64,000 nucleotides of DNA from assembly GCF_000166135.1 (NCBI RefSeq), contig NC_014666.1:186001-250000 (forward strand). Direction: 5' to 3'. Shown one piece after another: positions 44,085-52,840 of the stretch. The notes under the pieces were generated by a model. It saw only the letters and a program-made list of their open reading frames with translations, did no database searches and was not told the origin of the DNA. The stretch is from Pseudofrankia inefficax. GTDB taxonomy: Bacteria > Actinomycetota > Actinomycetes > Frankiales > Frankiaceae. Every line of letters begins with the position of its first letter. The stretch's first letter is position 1. A program made the translations under genes and the position numbers.

Positions 44085-46619
44085 TCAGCCGGTGTGGCTC
44101 GGGAACCGCGTGCCCTGGACGGGGATGCCGCTTCCCGAGGCGCCGGCGGCCGGGAGCTCGCCGTGGCCGCCCTGGCGGGGGCGCCAGACTCGGTCGCCGA
44201 GCAGGGTGAGCAGGGCGGGCATCAGGAACACCCGGATCACCGTCGCGTCCACGAAGATCGCGGTGCCCAGACCGATGCCCAGCTGCTTCATGCTGACCTG
44301 GGAGAGCGTTGCGAAGATCGAGAACACGGCGACCATGATGATCGCGGCGCTGGTGACCACGCCGGCGCTGCTGCGCAGTCCGGCCAGTGACGCGGACCGC
44401 ATGTCCAGGCCGGACTGCCGCGCCTCCCGGATGCGGGAGAGCAGGAAGACCTGGTAGTCCATCGACAGCCCGAACAGGATTACGAACAGCATCAACGGGA
44501 GCCAGCTGACGATGCTGCCGGTGGCGGTGAAGCCGAGCAGCCCGTCGGCCCAGTGGTGCTGGAAGACCAGCTCAAGCACGCCGTAGGCAGCGCCGACGGA
44601 CAGCAGGTTCAGCCCGACGGCGACGCCGGCGATGGCCGCGCTGCGGAAGGACAGGTACAGCAGCCCGAAGGCCAGCAGCAGGACGAACCCGATGACCAGC
44701 GGGGTGCGGGTGGACAACTGGTCGTTGAAGTCGATCGAGGCGCTGGCCTCGCCGCCGACGTAGGCGTGCGCACCAGGGACCTTGTCGATCGTGGCTGGCA
44801 CCAGGTTGTCGCGCAGCTGGTGGGCCGCGTCGATCGACGCCCTGTTGTCACCGGTGCCGGCGAGCGGAAGGATCACCCGCGCCACCTTCTTGTCCGCGCT
44901 GATGTCGACGACCATCGGCTCGTAGCCGACGTGCGCGGCGACTGCCCGCGTCCGCAGCTCCTGGATGGCGGCGCTCACCGGAGCGGCGGTGACGTCGGGC
45001 GCGGTCACGGCGATCACGGCCGGGACCGGGCCGCCGGGGAACGCGACCAGCAGCCGGTCGTAGGTGTGGACGATGGGCAGGTCCTTCGGCAGGTCCGAGA
45101 CGCCCAGGTCGGAGGTGTGCAGCCGCAGGGTCGGCGCGGCCAGCGCGAGCAGCAGGCCACCGGAGACGACGGCCACGGCCACCGGCCTGCGCATCAGCCG
45201 GTCGAGCAGCCGGACCCGGTCGGGGCGGCCCTGCTCGCGGCGGGCCGGGCGCCGGGCGGCAGCGGCGGCGCGCTGGGCGCGGTCCTCCTCGGCCTCCTCG
45301 TCGGCAGGCAGCCCGGACCGACGCGCCGCGCTGGCCGCGATGCGGGCGGCCTTGCGCTCCCGGCGGTTGCCCGGCGCGGCGGCGTGGTGCCACGGCAGCT
45401 TGCCGAGCTCGATCCGGTCGCCGAGCATCGACAGCAGCGCCGGCAGCACGGTGATCGAGCCGAGCAACGCGATCAGGACGACGATGATCGTGCCCACCGC
45501 GATCCCGGTGAACGCGGCCATCCCCGTGATCATCAGACCGGCCAGCGAGACCGCGACCGTCAGGCCGGAGACGAACACCGCGTGCCCCGACGTCTCGGCC
45601 GCGATCTCCAGCGCTCGCCGCGCGCTGTGCCCCTTGGCGCGCTCCTCCCGTTCGCGGCGGATGTAGAACAGCGCGTAGTCGACGCCGACCGCCAGGCCGA
45701 TCAGCAGCATCACCGAGGTGGCGGTCTGGTTGGTCGCCATCAGCCGGCTGCTGAAGGCGACGGCGCCGATCGCGCCGACAAACGCGGTCAGCGCCAGGCC
45801 GACCGGGACCAGCGCGGCGACGACCGCGCCGAAGACCAGGAGCAGGATCGCGAGGGTGATCGGGATCGAGAGGTACTCGGCCCGCTGGAAGTCCTTGCCG
45901 ATCGTCTTGTTCAGCGCCTTGTCCGCGCTGGCCGAGCCGAACTGCTCGATCGACATGCCCTGGTGGGCGGCGCCCGCGGCGGTGACGGCGTCGACCACCG
46001 GCCCGACGCGGCTGTCCGCGTCGTCGACCGTGCCGAGCAGGTCGAAGGTGATCAGGACGGACCGGCCGTCGACCGAGATCAGCCCCGGGTCGGCCGTCGC
46101 GCCGGGCGTGGCGATCGGCGTGCGCACCGAGGTCACCTCGTGCGTCGCGACGATCCGCCGGACGACGTCGGTGACCGCGGCCTGGACCTGCGGATCCGCG
46201 GCCATGCCGCCGGCCGGCCGGGTCGCCAGCTGGATCAGGACGTTCTCGCTGTCCCGGTCGACGAAGCCATGGTCGCGCAGGGCCTGCTGGGCCTGGCCGT
46301 CCTGGCCGACCGTCCAGTCCTGGGACTTGAGGTTCTTGGTGCCGATCATGCTGCCGACCAGCACGAGGGCGACGACGGCGACCAGCCAGCCGGCAACGGC
46401 GAGCTTGCGGTGCCGCACGCTCCAGCGGGCCGCGCGGGCGGCCACGTGCCCGCCGCGGGAACGGCGCCGGTGGCTGCCGGCAGTCGGGGCGACGGCGTTC
46501 GGAGTGACGGAGGACTCGGGACGGCCGGAGCCGCCCGGGCCCGAGGCGGGCTCGAGGTCGGTGAGTTCGGGAGCCGGGTCGGTGGCTGCCGAGGCGGCGT
46601 CCGGCTGTCGTGTGCGCAT
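44085..46619 (-). CDS. MMPL/RND-family membrane transporter
   Basis: 844 residues from ATG 46619; the longer open frame to 47066 overlaps the divergent gene and is rejected. Two repeats of one membrane segment, a large extracytoplasmic domain, and five or six membrane segments. First unit: segment near [20 protein letters not shown]; the membrane bundle includes [23 protein letters not shown]. Second unit: [26 protein letters not shown], the conserved GxxxDY proton-relay segments of MMPL proteins. A basic cytoplasmic loop lies between. Actinobacterial MMPLs export lipids, glycolipids or antimicrobials. The neighbouring polysaccharide flippase is divergent across 223 bp. Cargo unknown. Confidence 0.9.
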   Translation of the reverse strand: MRTRQPDAASAATDPAPELTDLEPASGPGGSGRPESSVTPNAVAPTAGSHRRRSRGGHVAARAARWSVRHRKLAVAGWLVAVVALVLVGSMIGTKNLKSQDWTVGQDGQAQQALRDHGFVDRDSENVLIQLATRPAGGMAADPQVQAAVTDVVRRIVATHEVTSVRTPIATPGATADPGLISVDGRSVLITFDLLGTVDDADSRVGPVVDAVTAAGAAHQGMSIEQFGSASADKALNKTIGKDFQRAEYLSIPITLAILLLVFGAVVAALVPVGLALTAFVGAIGAVAFSSRLMATNQTATSVMLLIGLAVGVDYALFYIRREREERAKGHSARRALEIAAETSGHAVFVSGLTVAVSLAGLMITGMAAFTGIAVGTIIVVLIALLGSITVLPALLSMLGDRIELGKLPWHHAAAPGNRRERKAARIAASAARRSGLPADEEAEEDRAQRAAAAARRPARREQGRPDRVRLLDRLMRRPVAVAVVSGGLLLALAAPTLRLHTSDLGVSDLPKDLPIVHTYDRLLVAFPGGPVPAVIAVTAPDVTAAPVSAAIQELRTRAVAAHVGYEPMVVDISADKKVARVILPLAGTGDNRASIDAAHQLRDNLVPATIDKVPGAHAYVGGEASASIDFNDQLSTRTPLVIGFVLLLAFGLLYLSFRSAAIAGVAVGLNLLSVGAAYGVLELVFQHHWADGLLGFTATGSIVSWLPLMLFVILFGLSMDYQVFLLSRIREARQSGLDMRSASLAGLRSSAGVVTSAAIIMVAVFSIFATLSQVSMKQLGIGLGTAIFVDATVIRVFLMPALLTLLGDRVWRPRQGGHGELPAAGASGSGIPVQGTRFPSHTG

Positions 46620-46722
46620 GCCTCGACGGTCCCGGAACGCGAACTCATGGTCACTGGAGCGGGCCGGCGGATCCAGGGTGGGGACAGCGGAACCGGCCGT
46701 GCGTGTGAGTACCCCCGTCGGC

Positions 46723-46740
46723 GGTGGGGAATTCCCCACC
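46723..46740. promoter_or_regulatory. 18-bp perfect palindrome in the MMPL/flippase divergent region
   Basis: GGTGGGGAATTCCCCACC reads identically on both strands. It lies 104 bp upstream of the MMPL start and about 100 bp upstream of the flippase start, a suitable position for a dimeric regulator controlling both genes. Confidence 0.5.
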
Positions 46741-46809
46741 CCTGTCGCACTCCGTATCGTCGGGAAGCGGCTATCGGACGACGTCAACGCTGCCGTAACG
46801 GCGGGCTGG

Positions 46810-46815
46810 GATAAT
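46810..46815 (+). promoter_or_regulatory. possible -10 box for the flippase gene
   Basis: GATAAT lies 19-28 bp upstream of the possible starts 46834 (GTG) and 46843 (ATG). No good -35 hexamer is visible at 16-18 bp, so this is weak. Confidence 0.3.
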
Positions 46816-46833
46816 GCGCTGACGACTCGGTGA

Positions 46834-49824
46834 GTGAGGGTGATGAGCGACGCTGGGAGTGGTCCCAAGGCGGGTCCGGAGACGGACGAGGCCAAGGCGG
46901 CCACCAGGGGGAGCAGCGAGACGCCGGGCGGGCGCGGACACTCCCCGTCACCAGCCGAGCCGGAAGCGTCGCGAGGGGTCTCCACGCGGCGGCGGACGGA
47001 ACCAGGCCGTGGCGAGACGCCTGCCGAGGGCTCCGCCCGGGTCGACGAAGGCAGCCAGACCATCAAACTGCCGCCCGGGCAGAACCCGGCGCCGTCGCCG
47101 CCGTCCGTCTACTCCCGGGCCGCGGTCCGGGTGGCGGTCGACGAGACGACGACCACACCCCGCCCCGGCGGGGGCCCTCGCGAGCCCACCGCGCCGCCGG
47201 CCCCACCGTCGGTCTATACGTCCACTCCGCCCCGCGGGGCCCGGCGACCCGAGGCCCCCGGCGAACGGACCACGCGGGTGGAACGGCCCCGGCCCGAACG
47301 GCGTGACACCGTCGATCCAGCCGCGCCGCCGGCGAGCGGAAGCTCGCCGGCCGGCGAGCGGACGACCAGGGTCGACCGGTCGCGGGTCGAGCGCCGGGAC
47401 ACGGTCGATCCGGCCGCGCCGCGGACACCGGGACGTGGCGCGGGCGTGCCGGCCGCCGGGTCCGCCGCGCCCTCGGCGGAACACACCGCGAGGGTCGACC
47501 GGTCGCGGGTGACGCGGCGGGACACCGTCGATGACCCGGCGGCCGTGACGAGCCGCGGCGCCGGCCCGCCGAAGGCGCCGCCGCCGGACAGCACGGAGCT
47601 GCTCGACCGCCGCAAGATCGCGGGAGCCACGTCCGGTGACCGGCCCTCCGCAGCCGCCGCTGGCCGAGCCGCGACCGACCGAGCGTCGACGGGCGGCGCC
47701 CCGACCGACCGGGCCGCGACCGACCGGGCCGCTGCTGGCCGAGTGGCGACCGACCGCGCTTCGACCGACCGAGCGTCGACCGACCGCGCCGCGGGTGGTC
47801 GAGCGCCGGCTGAACGGGCCGTGACCCAGGCCACCAGGCCCGTCGGCCACCGCGCCGCGACCCCGGAGCCGAACCCCGCCGAGACGACGATGCGGATCTC
47901 CCGCCGGGACCTCCCGGGCGGGAGGCAAGGGCGCATGGCCCTGCTCGCCGACCCGTCGATGGCCGAGACGACGATCCACATGTCGCGCTCGGCGATGCCG
48001 CCGGGCTCGCTGTTGTTCCAGACCGGCCCGGTTCCGATCCCGCTTCGGGAGGAGCTGACGGCGGCCGCGCCGACGCCGCCCGCCGAGGAGTCGGAGTCAC
48101 AGGCGCCGTCGCTGCTGCGCCGAGTGCCGGCCGGCCTCATCGACTCCAGCCTGTCCTCGATGGGCAGCTTCCTGATGGGCCTGTTCGCGCAGTACTTCCT
48201 GCCGGCGGCCACGCTGGGCACGTACGGGCTGTTCTACCAGGCCTTCATCGCCGTGTCGGTCATCCCGACGGGCATCGTGTTCTCGCCGGTTGAGTACACG
48301 TCGGCGGGCGTCGCGGCCCGGCGCCGGCGGGTGCAGCTGCTGCCGCAGTCGCTGCAGCTTGGCATGGCGCCCGCCATCCTGGCGGCGCTCCTGGTGCCCT
48401 TCGTACTGATCATTCCGTCGGACGGGCAGTCGGTCGGCTCCCGGGTCGGGTTCGCCGTGACGGCTGCCCTGGTGGCCGTGGCTTCCCCGATGCAGGACCA
48501 CATCCGTCGGATGCTGCATCAGGCAGGAATGTCCTGGACCGCGGCGGCGACGTCCCTGGTGCAGGTCGTCACGGTCGCGGTGGGACTGGTGGTGGCCAAG
48601 GTCGCCCATGTGCCGCCGGCCTGGGTGCCGTTCGGCGCGCTCGCGGTCGCGAACCTGGTCTCCGGCGCGTTCGCGCTGTGGAAGGGCAAGCCGGGCAACC
48701 GGGCGCCGATGCTGCTGAAGCTGCGGTCCCTGTTCGCGCTGGGCGGCTGGATCGTGGTGGGCAACGTGTTGTCGGCCAGCGGCCCGTTCATCAACTTCGC
48801 GCTGCTGACGGCGCTGGCCAACTCGACCGACGTCGGTAACGGCGAGGGGTCCCGGGTTCTGGCGCAGCCGGTCACCGTGCTGGTGATCGGCCTGCTCGCG
48901 GTGCTCAACCCGGAGATCATGGAGGCGGCGCACAATCGCGCCGTCCGGAAGTTGATCAAGATCTGCCTGCTGTTCTGGGGCATGGTCGCGGTCGCGATCC
49001 TCGCCTGGGCGCTGCTGGTCGGCTTCGAGTGGCCGTTCAACCCCCTCCCCAGATTCCAGAAACCGGCCTACGAGGTACACGGCCTGCTGCCATGGACGAT
49101 CATCACCGAGGGTGCGGGCTACAGCGTCCTGGTGCTGATCACGATCGCGAACGCGGCCGGGCGAGCGCGGGCCGCGTCGGTCGCGAGCCTGGTGGCCGTC
49201 GTGGTCTCCGGCGTCGCCGTCGCGGCGACCGCCAAGCACTTCGGCCCGTTCGCCCTGATCTGGGGTGCCGGAGCCACCGTCGTCGCGATGTACGCCGTCA
49301 ACGGGGCCGTCGTCCTGAACGAGTTCCGTCGCCCGGCGCGGCCTGCCGCCGCCGCGCCATCCGCCGCCGCGGAACCACCGGTTCGTCCGGCCTCGGCCCC
49401 ACCGAGCCGTCCCATGGCGGGTCCGGCTCGTCCGGTTCCGGGCCAGGCCCGGCCCGTTCCAGGCTCGGCTCGTCCCGGTCCGGCATCGGGCCGTCCGGCT
49501 CCGGCGTCGGGCCGTCCCGTTCCGGGGCCGGGCGGCCCGGCGATGCCAGGGCAGGGCCGGCCAGCCGCACCGGGTCCCGTGCCGGCCCGCCTGCCACCTG
49601 CCGGAACCAGGCCGGACGACGCTCCCACGCGCCGGGGACCGCTGCCCGCGCCACCGCCGGCCGCGCCGCCCCGCCCACCGGCACCGGCACCGGCGCCGGC
49701 ACCACAGCCACAGCCACAGCCGGTCGCGGAGCAGCCCGCCCCGGCGCCGCGAGGTGGGCGAGGCCGGCATTCCCGCGGTGGGTCAGGCCTTCGCAGGCCT
49801 GACGTGTTCGACCGAAAGCGCTGA
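46834..49824 (+). CDS. polysaccharide flippase (Wzx/MOP-type) with long disordered N- and C-terminal tails
   Basis: 996 residues from GTG 46834; ATG 46843 (three codons later) is also possible. Residues ~1-420 are disordered, with repeated cassettes of the type ERTTRVDRSRVERRDTVD and later ETTMRISRRD and ETTIHMSRS. Residues ~425-830 form a MOP-family membrane region with about 12 segments (FLMGLFAQYFLPAATLGTYG, FSPVEYTSAG, ALGGWIVVGNVLSASG). The last ~160 are Pro/Ala/Gly-rich, ending in a basic tail. MOP flippases move polyprenyl-linked repeat units outward. First gene of the second polysaccharide locus. The Thr-rich repeats resemble phosphorylation/FHA docking sites, as known for mycobacterial MviN, but this is inference. 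Confidence 0.8.
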   Translation: MRVMSDAGSGPKAGPETDEAKAATRGSSETPGGRGHSPSPAEPEASRGVSTRRRTEPGRGETPAEGSARVDEGSQTIKLPPGQNPAPSPPSVYSRAAVRVAVDETTTTPRPGGGPREPTAPPAPPSVYTSTPPRGARRPEAPGERTTRVERPRPERRDTVDPAAPPASGSSPAGERTTRVDRSRVERRDTVDPAAPRTPGRGAGVPAAGSAAPSAEHTARVDRSRVTRRDTVDDPAAVTSRGAGPPKAPPPDSTELLDRRKIAGATSGDRPSAAAAGRAATDRASTGGAPTDRAATDRAAAGRVATDRASTDRASTDRAAGGRAPAERAVTQATRPVGHRAATPEPNPAETTMRISRRDLPGGRQGRMALLADPSMAETTIHMSRSAMPPGSLLFQTGPVPIPLREELTAAAPTPPAEESESQAPSLLRRVPAGLIDSSLSSMGSFLMGLFAQYFLPAATLGTYGLFYQAFIAVSVIPTGIVFSPVEYTSAGVAARRRRVQLLPQSLQLGMAPAILAALLVPFVLIIPSDGQSVGSRVGFAVTAALVAVASPMQDHIRRMLHQAGMSWTAAATSLVQVVTVAVGLVVAKVAHVPPAWVPFGALAVANLVSGAFALWKGKPGNRAPMLLKLRSLFALGGWIVVGNVLSASGPFINFALLTALANSTDVGNGEGSRVLAQPVTVLVIGLLAVLNPEIMEAAHNRAVRKLIKICLLFWGMVAVAILAWALLVGFEWPFNPLPRFQKPAYEVHGLLPWTIITEGAGYSVLVLITIANAAGRARAASVASLVAVVVSGVAVAATAKHFGPFALIWGAGATVVAMYAVNGAVVLNEFRRPARPAAAAPSAAAEPPVRPASAPPSRPMAGPARPVPGQARPVPGSARPGPASGRPAPASGRPVPGPGGPAMPGQGRPAAPGPVPARLPPAGTRPDDAPTRRGPLPAPPPAAPPRPPAPAPAPAPQPQPQPVAEQPAPAPRGGRGRHSRGGSGLRRPDVFDRKR

Positions 49825-49858
49825 CGGGCTTCTTCGATGTCGCGAGTGAGCAAGAACC

Positions 49859-49881
49859 ATCACTCTTTGCGTATGAGTGAT
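49859..49881. terminator. small inverted repeat after the flippase gene
   Basis: ATCACTC (49859-49865) and GAGTGAT (49875-49881) are perfect 7-bp arms with a 9-base loop, 35 bp after the stop codon. Weak stem without a U-tract; possible terminator or operator. Confidence 0.3.
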
Positions 49882-50027
49882 TCCATAGAGTGGTGGCATC
49901 TGCATGCGCGGGCCTCATGACTGGCTCACAGCCGGAGGCTCTAGGCTGGCATCGACGGGGCTCCCGTGTAGAAGGTCTAGCCGTGTCCGCAGGTGGAGCG
50001 CGATCCGGCTCGCCCAGACCCGGCCCT

Positions 50028-50057
50028 GATGTTCGACAGACGGATGTTCGACAGACG
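50028..50057. repeat. 15-bp tandem direct repeat before the GT2 start
   Basis: GATGTTCGACAGACG occurs twice back to back (50028-50042, 50043-50057), immediately before the ribosome binding site GGAG (50057-50060) of the GT2 gene at 50069. Confidence 0.75.
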
Positions 50058-50068
50058 GAGACGCTGCG

Positions 50069-51046
50069 ATGACGGAATCCCGGGTACCTGAGGTCAGCAT
50101 CGGGATTCCGGTGTACAACGGCGCTGACTACCTCGGCACGGCCATCGAGTCGCACCTCGCGCAGACCTTCGGCGACTTCGAGCTGGTGATCTCGGACAAT
50201 GCCTCCACCGATGGCACCGAGGAGCTCTGTCGCGGCTACGCGAAGGAGGACTCGCGGGTTCGCTACGTGCGCCAGGCGGAGAACATCGGCGCGAACGCGA
50301 ACTTCAACGAGGTCGTCCGGCTCTCTCGGGCTCCTTACTACCGGTGGGCCGCCGACGACGACACGTTGTCGCCCGAGTACCTGGAAAAGACGTACGGCCT
50401 GTTGAGCAAGGACGACGACGCGGTCCTGTGTCACTCCTTCACCACGTACATCGACGAGGACGGCAAGGAGCTGCGCCCGGCCGGCGACGGGGTCGGCTTC
50501 GTCGACGACAAGGGCACCTACGTCGACGGCCCGGACCCGAACATCGCCACCCGGCAGCTGCGCTCCCCGTACCCGCATGTCCGGTTCCGGGACGTGCTGC
50601 TGCACACGAAGTGGTGTTTCGAGATCTTCGGGCTGATGCGCCGCGAGGTCCTGCTGAGCACCGCGATGCAGCAGAAGTTCTACGGCACCGACCGCGTGAT
50701 CCTCGCCGAGATGGCGTTGCTGGGGACCTGGCGGGTGGTCGAGGAGCCGCTGTGGCAGCGCCGCTCGCACTCGGGCGCCTCGAACAACATGAGCGTCTGG
50801 CAGAAGGCCAAGTGGAGTAATCCAGACGCGAAGAAGAGCCTGCTGCCCCCGGTCTCCAACATGATCCGCGGCTACATCGACGCGATCGACCGGCACACCT
50901 TCCCGCCGGTCGAGAAGGCGCAGTGCTACGCCGCGGTCGGCGTGCTCGCGGTCCAGCCGGACAAGTTCCGCAAGCTGCTGGTACCCGGGCCGCACAACTA
51001 CTTCGGTATCGGCAACAAGCAGTCGAACGCCGCCCACCGGCTGTAG
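50069..51046 (+). CDS. family 2 glycosyltransferase
   Basis: 325 residues, ATG with GGAG eight bases upstream. GT-A domain: VSIGIPVYNGADYL (9-22), VISDNASTDGT (40-50), ENIGANANFNEVV (71-83) and the metal-binding DDD at 96-98. No membrane segments, so a cytoplasmic, membrane-peripheral transferase adding one sugar to a polyprenyl-linked repeat unit. The C-terminal region (about 200-325) is less typical and may set the acceptor. Sits between the flippase and a GT4 gene, within the Wzx/Wzy-type locus. Donor unknown. Confidence 0.9.
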   Translation: MTESRVPEVSIGIPVYNGADYLGTAIESHLAQTFGDFELVISDNASTDGTEELCRGYAKEDSRVRYVRQAENIGANANFNEVVRLSRAPYYRWAADDDTLSPEYLEKTYGLLSKDDDAVLCHSFTTYIDEDGKELRPAGDGVGFVDDKGTYVDGPDPNIATRQLRSPYPHVRFRDVLLHTKWCFEIFGLMRREVLLSTAMQQKFYGTDRVILAEMALLGTWRVVEEPLWQRRSHSGASNNMSVWQKAKWSNPDAKKSLLPPVSNMIRGYIDAIDRHTFPPVEKAQCYAAVGVLAVQPDKFRKLLVPGPHNYFGIGNKQSNAAHRL

Positions 51047-51164
51047 TTCACGGGGCGGCCGCCTCCCGGAGCCGCCAGCACGGCGGGATGGCGGACGGCT
51101 GCCCGCTCCCGCGTCGAGGGGGAGCCGGCGCCGGTGGCGTTGGCACGAGGGAGGATGGCCGACG

Positions 51165-52433
51165 GTGAAGGTCGCGATCGGGGCATTTGCCTGCGGTCCC
51201 GGGGGTGGCTCCGAGCCAGGCGCTGGCTGGGAGTGGACCCGTGCCGCGGCGCTGCGCCACGACGTGTGGGTCTTCACCGACCCCTCGTGGATCGAGCCGA
51301 TTCGGGCCGCGGTGCGCGCCGAGCCGGAACTGCGGCTGACGCCCGTCGAGGTGCCGGCGCCGGCCTGGGCCAACTACCCGGGCGACTTCGGCCGCGGCGA
51401 GCGGATGCGTTACGTGGCCTGGCAGTACTTCCTGCGCCGGGCGGTCCGCGCCAAGCACGCGGAGATCGGCTTCGACATCACCCACCACATCACGTACGCG
51501 GCGGACTGGATGCCGTCCGGTGTCGTGCTGCCCGGCGTCCCGTTCGTCTGGGGCCCGGTCGGCGGAACGGCGCCGCTGCCGTCCCAGTTTCGCGAGCAGC
51601 TGGGTGACAAGCAGTTCGCCGTCGAGGTGGCCCGCGGGGTGATCACCGCCGCCGGGCGGGTCGCCTGCGGCGAGGTGCTGTCTCGACGGGCGAGCGTGAT
51701 GCTCGCGGCGAACGAGGACGTCGCCCGTCGGTTCCGCCGGGCGCACCCGCGGGTCGAGCCGAACATCGCGCTGCACCTGGACGAGCTGCCGCTGGCCACC
51801 CCCGTTCCCGACCGCGGCGCCCAGCCGGCCGCGGCCACGGCACGCCCAGTGGCTGCCGCCGCGCAGGTCGCGGGCACCGAGATCACGGGCACGGACGGGG
51901 CGAAGCCGCCGCGGCGCGCGGTCTTCGCCGGCCGGCTGCTGGCCTGGAAGGGTGTCCGGCTCGCCGTGGCGGCCCTCGCGCGGCCGCACGCGGAGGGCTG
52001 GACCCTGGACATCTACGGATCCGGACCGGACGAGGACCAGATCCGCGCGGCGTGCGAGCAGCTCGGCGTCGCCGACCGGGTGACGCTGCACGGTCAGCGG
52101 CCGCGCGACGAGGTGCTCAAGGCCCTCGCGACCTGTGACGCGCTGCTGTTCCCGTCGATGCACGACAGCGCCGGGTGGATCGTCGCCGAGACGCTCGCGC
52201 TGGGCCGGCCGGTGATCTGCCTGGACATCGGCGGCCCGGCCATGCAGGTCGGCGAGGTCAGCCGGTTCGGGATGGGCCCCCGGGGTATCCGGGTCCGCCC
52301 GTATGGTGACGTCGTCGGCGCGCTCGCCCGCGCGCTGCGCGACTGTCCCGGCCCGCTGGAGCCGGACCGGCGGTTCGACGTCGAGCGGCTGCCGAACCTT
52401 CTTGACGAGCTTTACGTCAAGGCCGCTCGGTAG
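51165..52433 (+). CDS. family 4 glycosyltransferase
   Basis: 422 residues from GTG 51165, with GGGAGG about ten bases upstream. N-terminal Rossmann half begins KVAIGAFACGPGGGSEPGAGWEW, with HHITYAADW and GPVGGTAPLP motifs typical of this GT4 subgroup. The C-terminal half has RAVFAGRLLAWKGV, LDIYGSGPDEDQIR, and SMHDSAGWIVAETLALGRPV, which holds the nucleotide-sugar-binding acid and the C-terminal Glu of the GT-B fold. A short Ala-rich insertion separates the halves (about 210-240). It adds a sugar with retention of configuration to the growing repeat unit. Donor and linkage unknown. Confidence 0.9.
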   Translation: MKVAIGAFACGPGGGSEPGAGWEWTRAAALRHDVWVFTDPSWIEPIRAAVRAEPELRLTPVEVPAPAWANYPGDFGRGERMRYVAWQYFLRRAVRAKHAEIGFDITHHITYAADWMPSGVVLPGVPFVWGPVGGTAPLPSQFREQLGDKQFAVEVARGVITAAGRVACGEVLSRRASVMLAANEDVARRFRRAHPRVEPNIALHLDELPLATPVPDRGAQPAAATARPVAAAAQVAGTEITGTDGAKPPRRAVFAGRLLAWKGVRLAVAALARPHAEGWTLDIYGSGPDEDQIRAACEQLGVADRVTLHGQRPRDEVLKALATCDALLFPSMHDSAGWIVAETLALGRPVICLDIGGPAMQVGEVSRFGMGPRGIRVRPYGDVVGALARALRDCPGPLEPDRRFDVERLPNLLDELYVKAAR

Positions 52434-52840
52434 TCGGATCTCTGCGAGCCCGGTTCGGGTAGTTAGATCGCCCGACTCTGCCGTTACCAGATAGTCTTGA
52501 CCCTACCGTTGCTGGACGGTCGTGGAAGGTTCGCAATGCGGCCACGCCCGACCGAGGCGCTGCGACTACAGGGCTGTGGCTCCAGCGGGATCTCGTTGGT
52601 GCCCCGGTTACCTGTTGGCGGTCCGGTGTCGCCATCCTCCAGATGTCGGTCGCGTTCTGTGGAAAATCAAATGCGCAGACGGCTCGGATGCCGCTGCCGT
52701 CTTACGTCCCGGCGGGGCGTATGTGGGGTCGATGTAACCTGAGACCCTCATATCGACCGGCGTGTCCTTCGGGCCCCTCCAGGCTTGAGGCGCGATCATC
52801 CCTGTCCTGCGCGCTGGCCGCCCTAACCACCGGGAAGATC
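52434..52840. other. 407-bp intergenic region upstream of the Wzc-like gene
   Basis: No gene supported, though the Wzc-like frame is open through its second half. It contains a TTGACC (about 52497-52502) reminiscent of a -35 box without a clear -10, and a somewhat AT-richer patch near 52660-52680. Probably holds the promoter for the chain-length/polymerase genes. Confidence 0.4.

Noticed and set aside
44553-46814. 753-residue open frame on the plus strand
   Set aside because: Antisense to the MMPL transporter; Asp/Gln/Arg-rich without motifs.
46620-47066. 149-residue extension of the MMPL protein
   Set aside because: Overlaps the divergent flippase coding region and includes the palindromic control site; MMPL proteins normally begin shortly before the first membrane segment.
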